Of a stretch of DNA of 5,642 nucleotides, positions 5,097 to 5,642 are shown piece after piece (the stretch's first letter is position 1; every line of letters begins with the position of its first letter). The stretch comes from Bacteroides_F sp964482605 (GTDB taxonomy: Bacteria; Bacillota; Clostridia; Lachnospirales; Lachnospiraceae): assembly GCA_964482605.1 (NCBI GenBank), contig CAYZYS010000139.1:1-5642 (forward strand). Reading direction: 5' to 3'. Below the pieces are notes generated by a model. It was not told where the DNA came from. It saw only the letters and a list, made by a program, of their open reading frames with translations, and ran no database searches. The translations under genes and the position numbers were made by a program.

Positions 5097-5303
5097 CTAT
5101 TTAAGAATTTTCATCATAAAACTAATCTCTCTTTCTAATTCGTCTTTATTATATGTTTCTAGTTCTCCATGTTCCGATAGTTCTCTTTTTACCTTTATTT
5201 CTGCTTTTCTTCTTTTTGATAATTTATTACATTCATCACAGTATGCAAGTAGCTTAAATTCTTTTTGTGTAAATTCTTTTCCACAAACGACACATTTTAC
5301 CAT
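5097..5303 (-). CDS. Hypothetical 68-aa Cys4 zinc-knuckle protein
   Basis: A small basic protein beginning MVKCVVCGKEF, with CDEC following at residues 22-25. Cys4, Cys7, Cys22 and Cys25 form a CxxC-x14-CxxC pair expected to bind one zinc ion. The remaining 43 residues are Lys/Glu-rich and probably helical (SKRRKAEIKVKRELSEHG). Such proteins often contact nucleic acid or partner proteins, but the family is not recognised. AAAGGAGG about 8 nt upstream of the ATG supports it strongly. It lies 30 nt downstream of the 58-aa gene and 34 nt upstream of the 108-aa gene, in one apparent operon. Base composition is distinctly AT-rich. Confidence 0.72.
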   Translation of the reverse strand: MVKCVVCGKEFTQKEFKLLAYCDECNKLSKRRKAEIKVKRELSEHGELETYNKDELEREISFMMKILK

Positions 5304-5333
5304 TATGTTTAACCTCCTTTTGAAATCCCAATT

Positions 5334-5510
5334 CTATTTGCATATACTAAGAATTACTTGCCCAGTTTTTAACACCGCATAATTTTCTAATACTTCATCC
5401 CCATAATAGGTTCCCATATAATTTACATCATATTCCTGACCGGATTGGTCTACATCAAATTGTTTGTAAATTTCATGCTCTCTGTAATTTTCTAATCTGA
5501 TTTCTTCCAT
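5334..5510 (-). CDS. Hypothetical 58-aa acidic protein
   Basis: A short frame beginning MEEIRLENYREHEIYKQFDV and ending QVILSICK, rich in Glu, Asp and Tyr, with no signal peptide, span or metal-binding motif. A perfect AAGGAGGT (5518-5525) lies 7 nt before the ATG. The spacing to the next gene matches the rest of the AT-rich module. Function and family are unknown; phage or mobile-element accessory genes often look like this. Confidence 0.65.
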   Translation of the reverse strand: MEEIRLENYREHEIYKQFDVDQSGQEYDVNYMGTYYGDEVLENYAVLKTGQVILSICK

Positions 5511-5517
5511 AATGTTA

Positions 5518-5525
5518 CCTCCTTA
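5518..5525 (-). promoter_or_regulatory. Perfect Shine-Dalgarno of the 58-aa gene
   Basis: AAGGAGGT with 7-nt spacing to ATG 5510-5508. It is the main support for this short gene. Confidence 0.8.
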
Positions 5526-5588
5526 AAATTCTGCGTTTATTTTCCTACATTTCCTGTTAACTTAATCCCCGTCCATAATGATTCCTCC

Positions 5589-5642
5589 TTATGAAAATAT
5601 TTGTCTTTTTTTATCCTCCATTAAACGGATATCAAGACTGTG
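5589..5642 (-). CDS. 3' end of an unknown gene (partial)
   Basis: Reading leftward from the right edge, one frame stays open for 17 codons (HSLDIRLMEDKKRQIFS) and ends in TAA at 5591-5589, overlapping an AAGGAGG. A stop that abuts the next ribosome binding site is typical of packed operons, so this is probably the tail of an upstream gene. Too little is present to identify it; a second frame ends at TAA about 30 nt earlier, so the choice is tentative. Confidence 0.35.
   Translation of the reverse strand, partial: HSLDIRLMEDKKRQIFS

Noticed and set aside
1..5642. tRNA, rRNA or CRISPR array
   Set aside because: No cloverleaf, conserved rRNA segment or regularly spaced repeats were seen on either strand.

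Overview
The window holds one tightly packed minus-strand operon (about 4492 down to 213) that looks like part of a Flp/Tad-type (type IVb) pilus locus, flanked by a small-gene AT-rich module on the right and a structured, probably insertion-sequence-derived edge on the left. Strong AGGAGG-type ribosome binding sites before almost every gene, very short spacers, the Flp1-like pilin and the AT-rich flank suggest a Bacillota host, probably a Clostridia-like anaerobe. This is inference; no marker gene fixes the taxon.

Right end (5642 to 4689, transcribed leftwards): the last codons of an unknown gene, a 58-aa hypothetical, a 68-aa Cys4 zinc-knuckle protein and a 108-aa hypothetical, closed by a clear intrinsic terminator (4689-4717). 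This part is much more AT-rich than the rest and resembles the accessory small-gene runs of phages and integrative elements.

Middle (4688 to 1137): a 196-nt leader holding a perfect 14-bp palindrome and a 5' hairpin, then a 72-aa Flp-like prepilin, a minimal A24-type prepilin peptidase with both catalytic aspartates, a TadE-like pseudopilin, a membrane-anchored 340-aa disordered charge-block protein, and an exported 368-aa protein with two tandem PsbP/DcrB-like 'PEGW' domains.

Left (1074 to 213): a 31-aa single-span membrane peptide that is easily missed because of its size, with an excellent ribosome binding site next to a nine-G run, followed at once by a proteasome-like Ntn-hydrolase with Ser in place of the catalytic Thr1. 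The operon ends at a bidirectional terminator hairpin (101-137). The first 190 bases hold four hairpins, one closely resembling the right end of IS200/IS605-type elements.

As a unit, the operon encodes a pilin, the enzyme that would mature it, a minor pseudopilin, membrane-linked accessory proteins and a possible self-compartmentalising protease, but no assembly ATPase, platform or secretin within its apparent boundaries. By hand scan the whole window contains no GATC at all, while CATG appears strongly over-represented. This points to restriction-driven selection or a mobile history.
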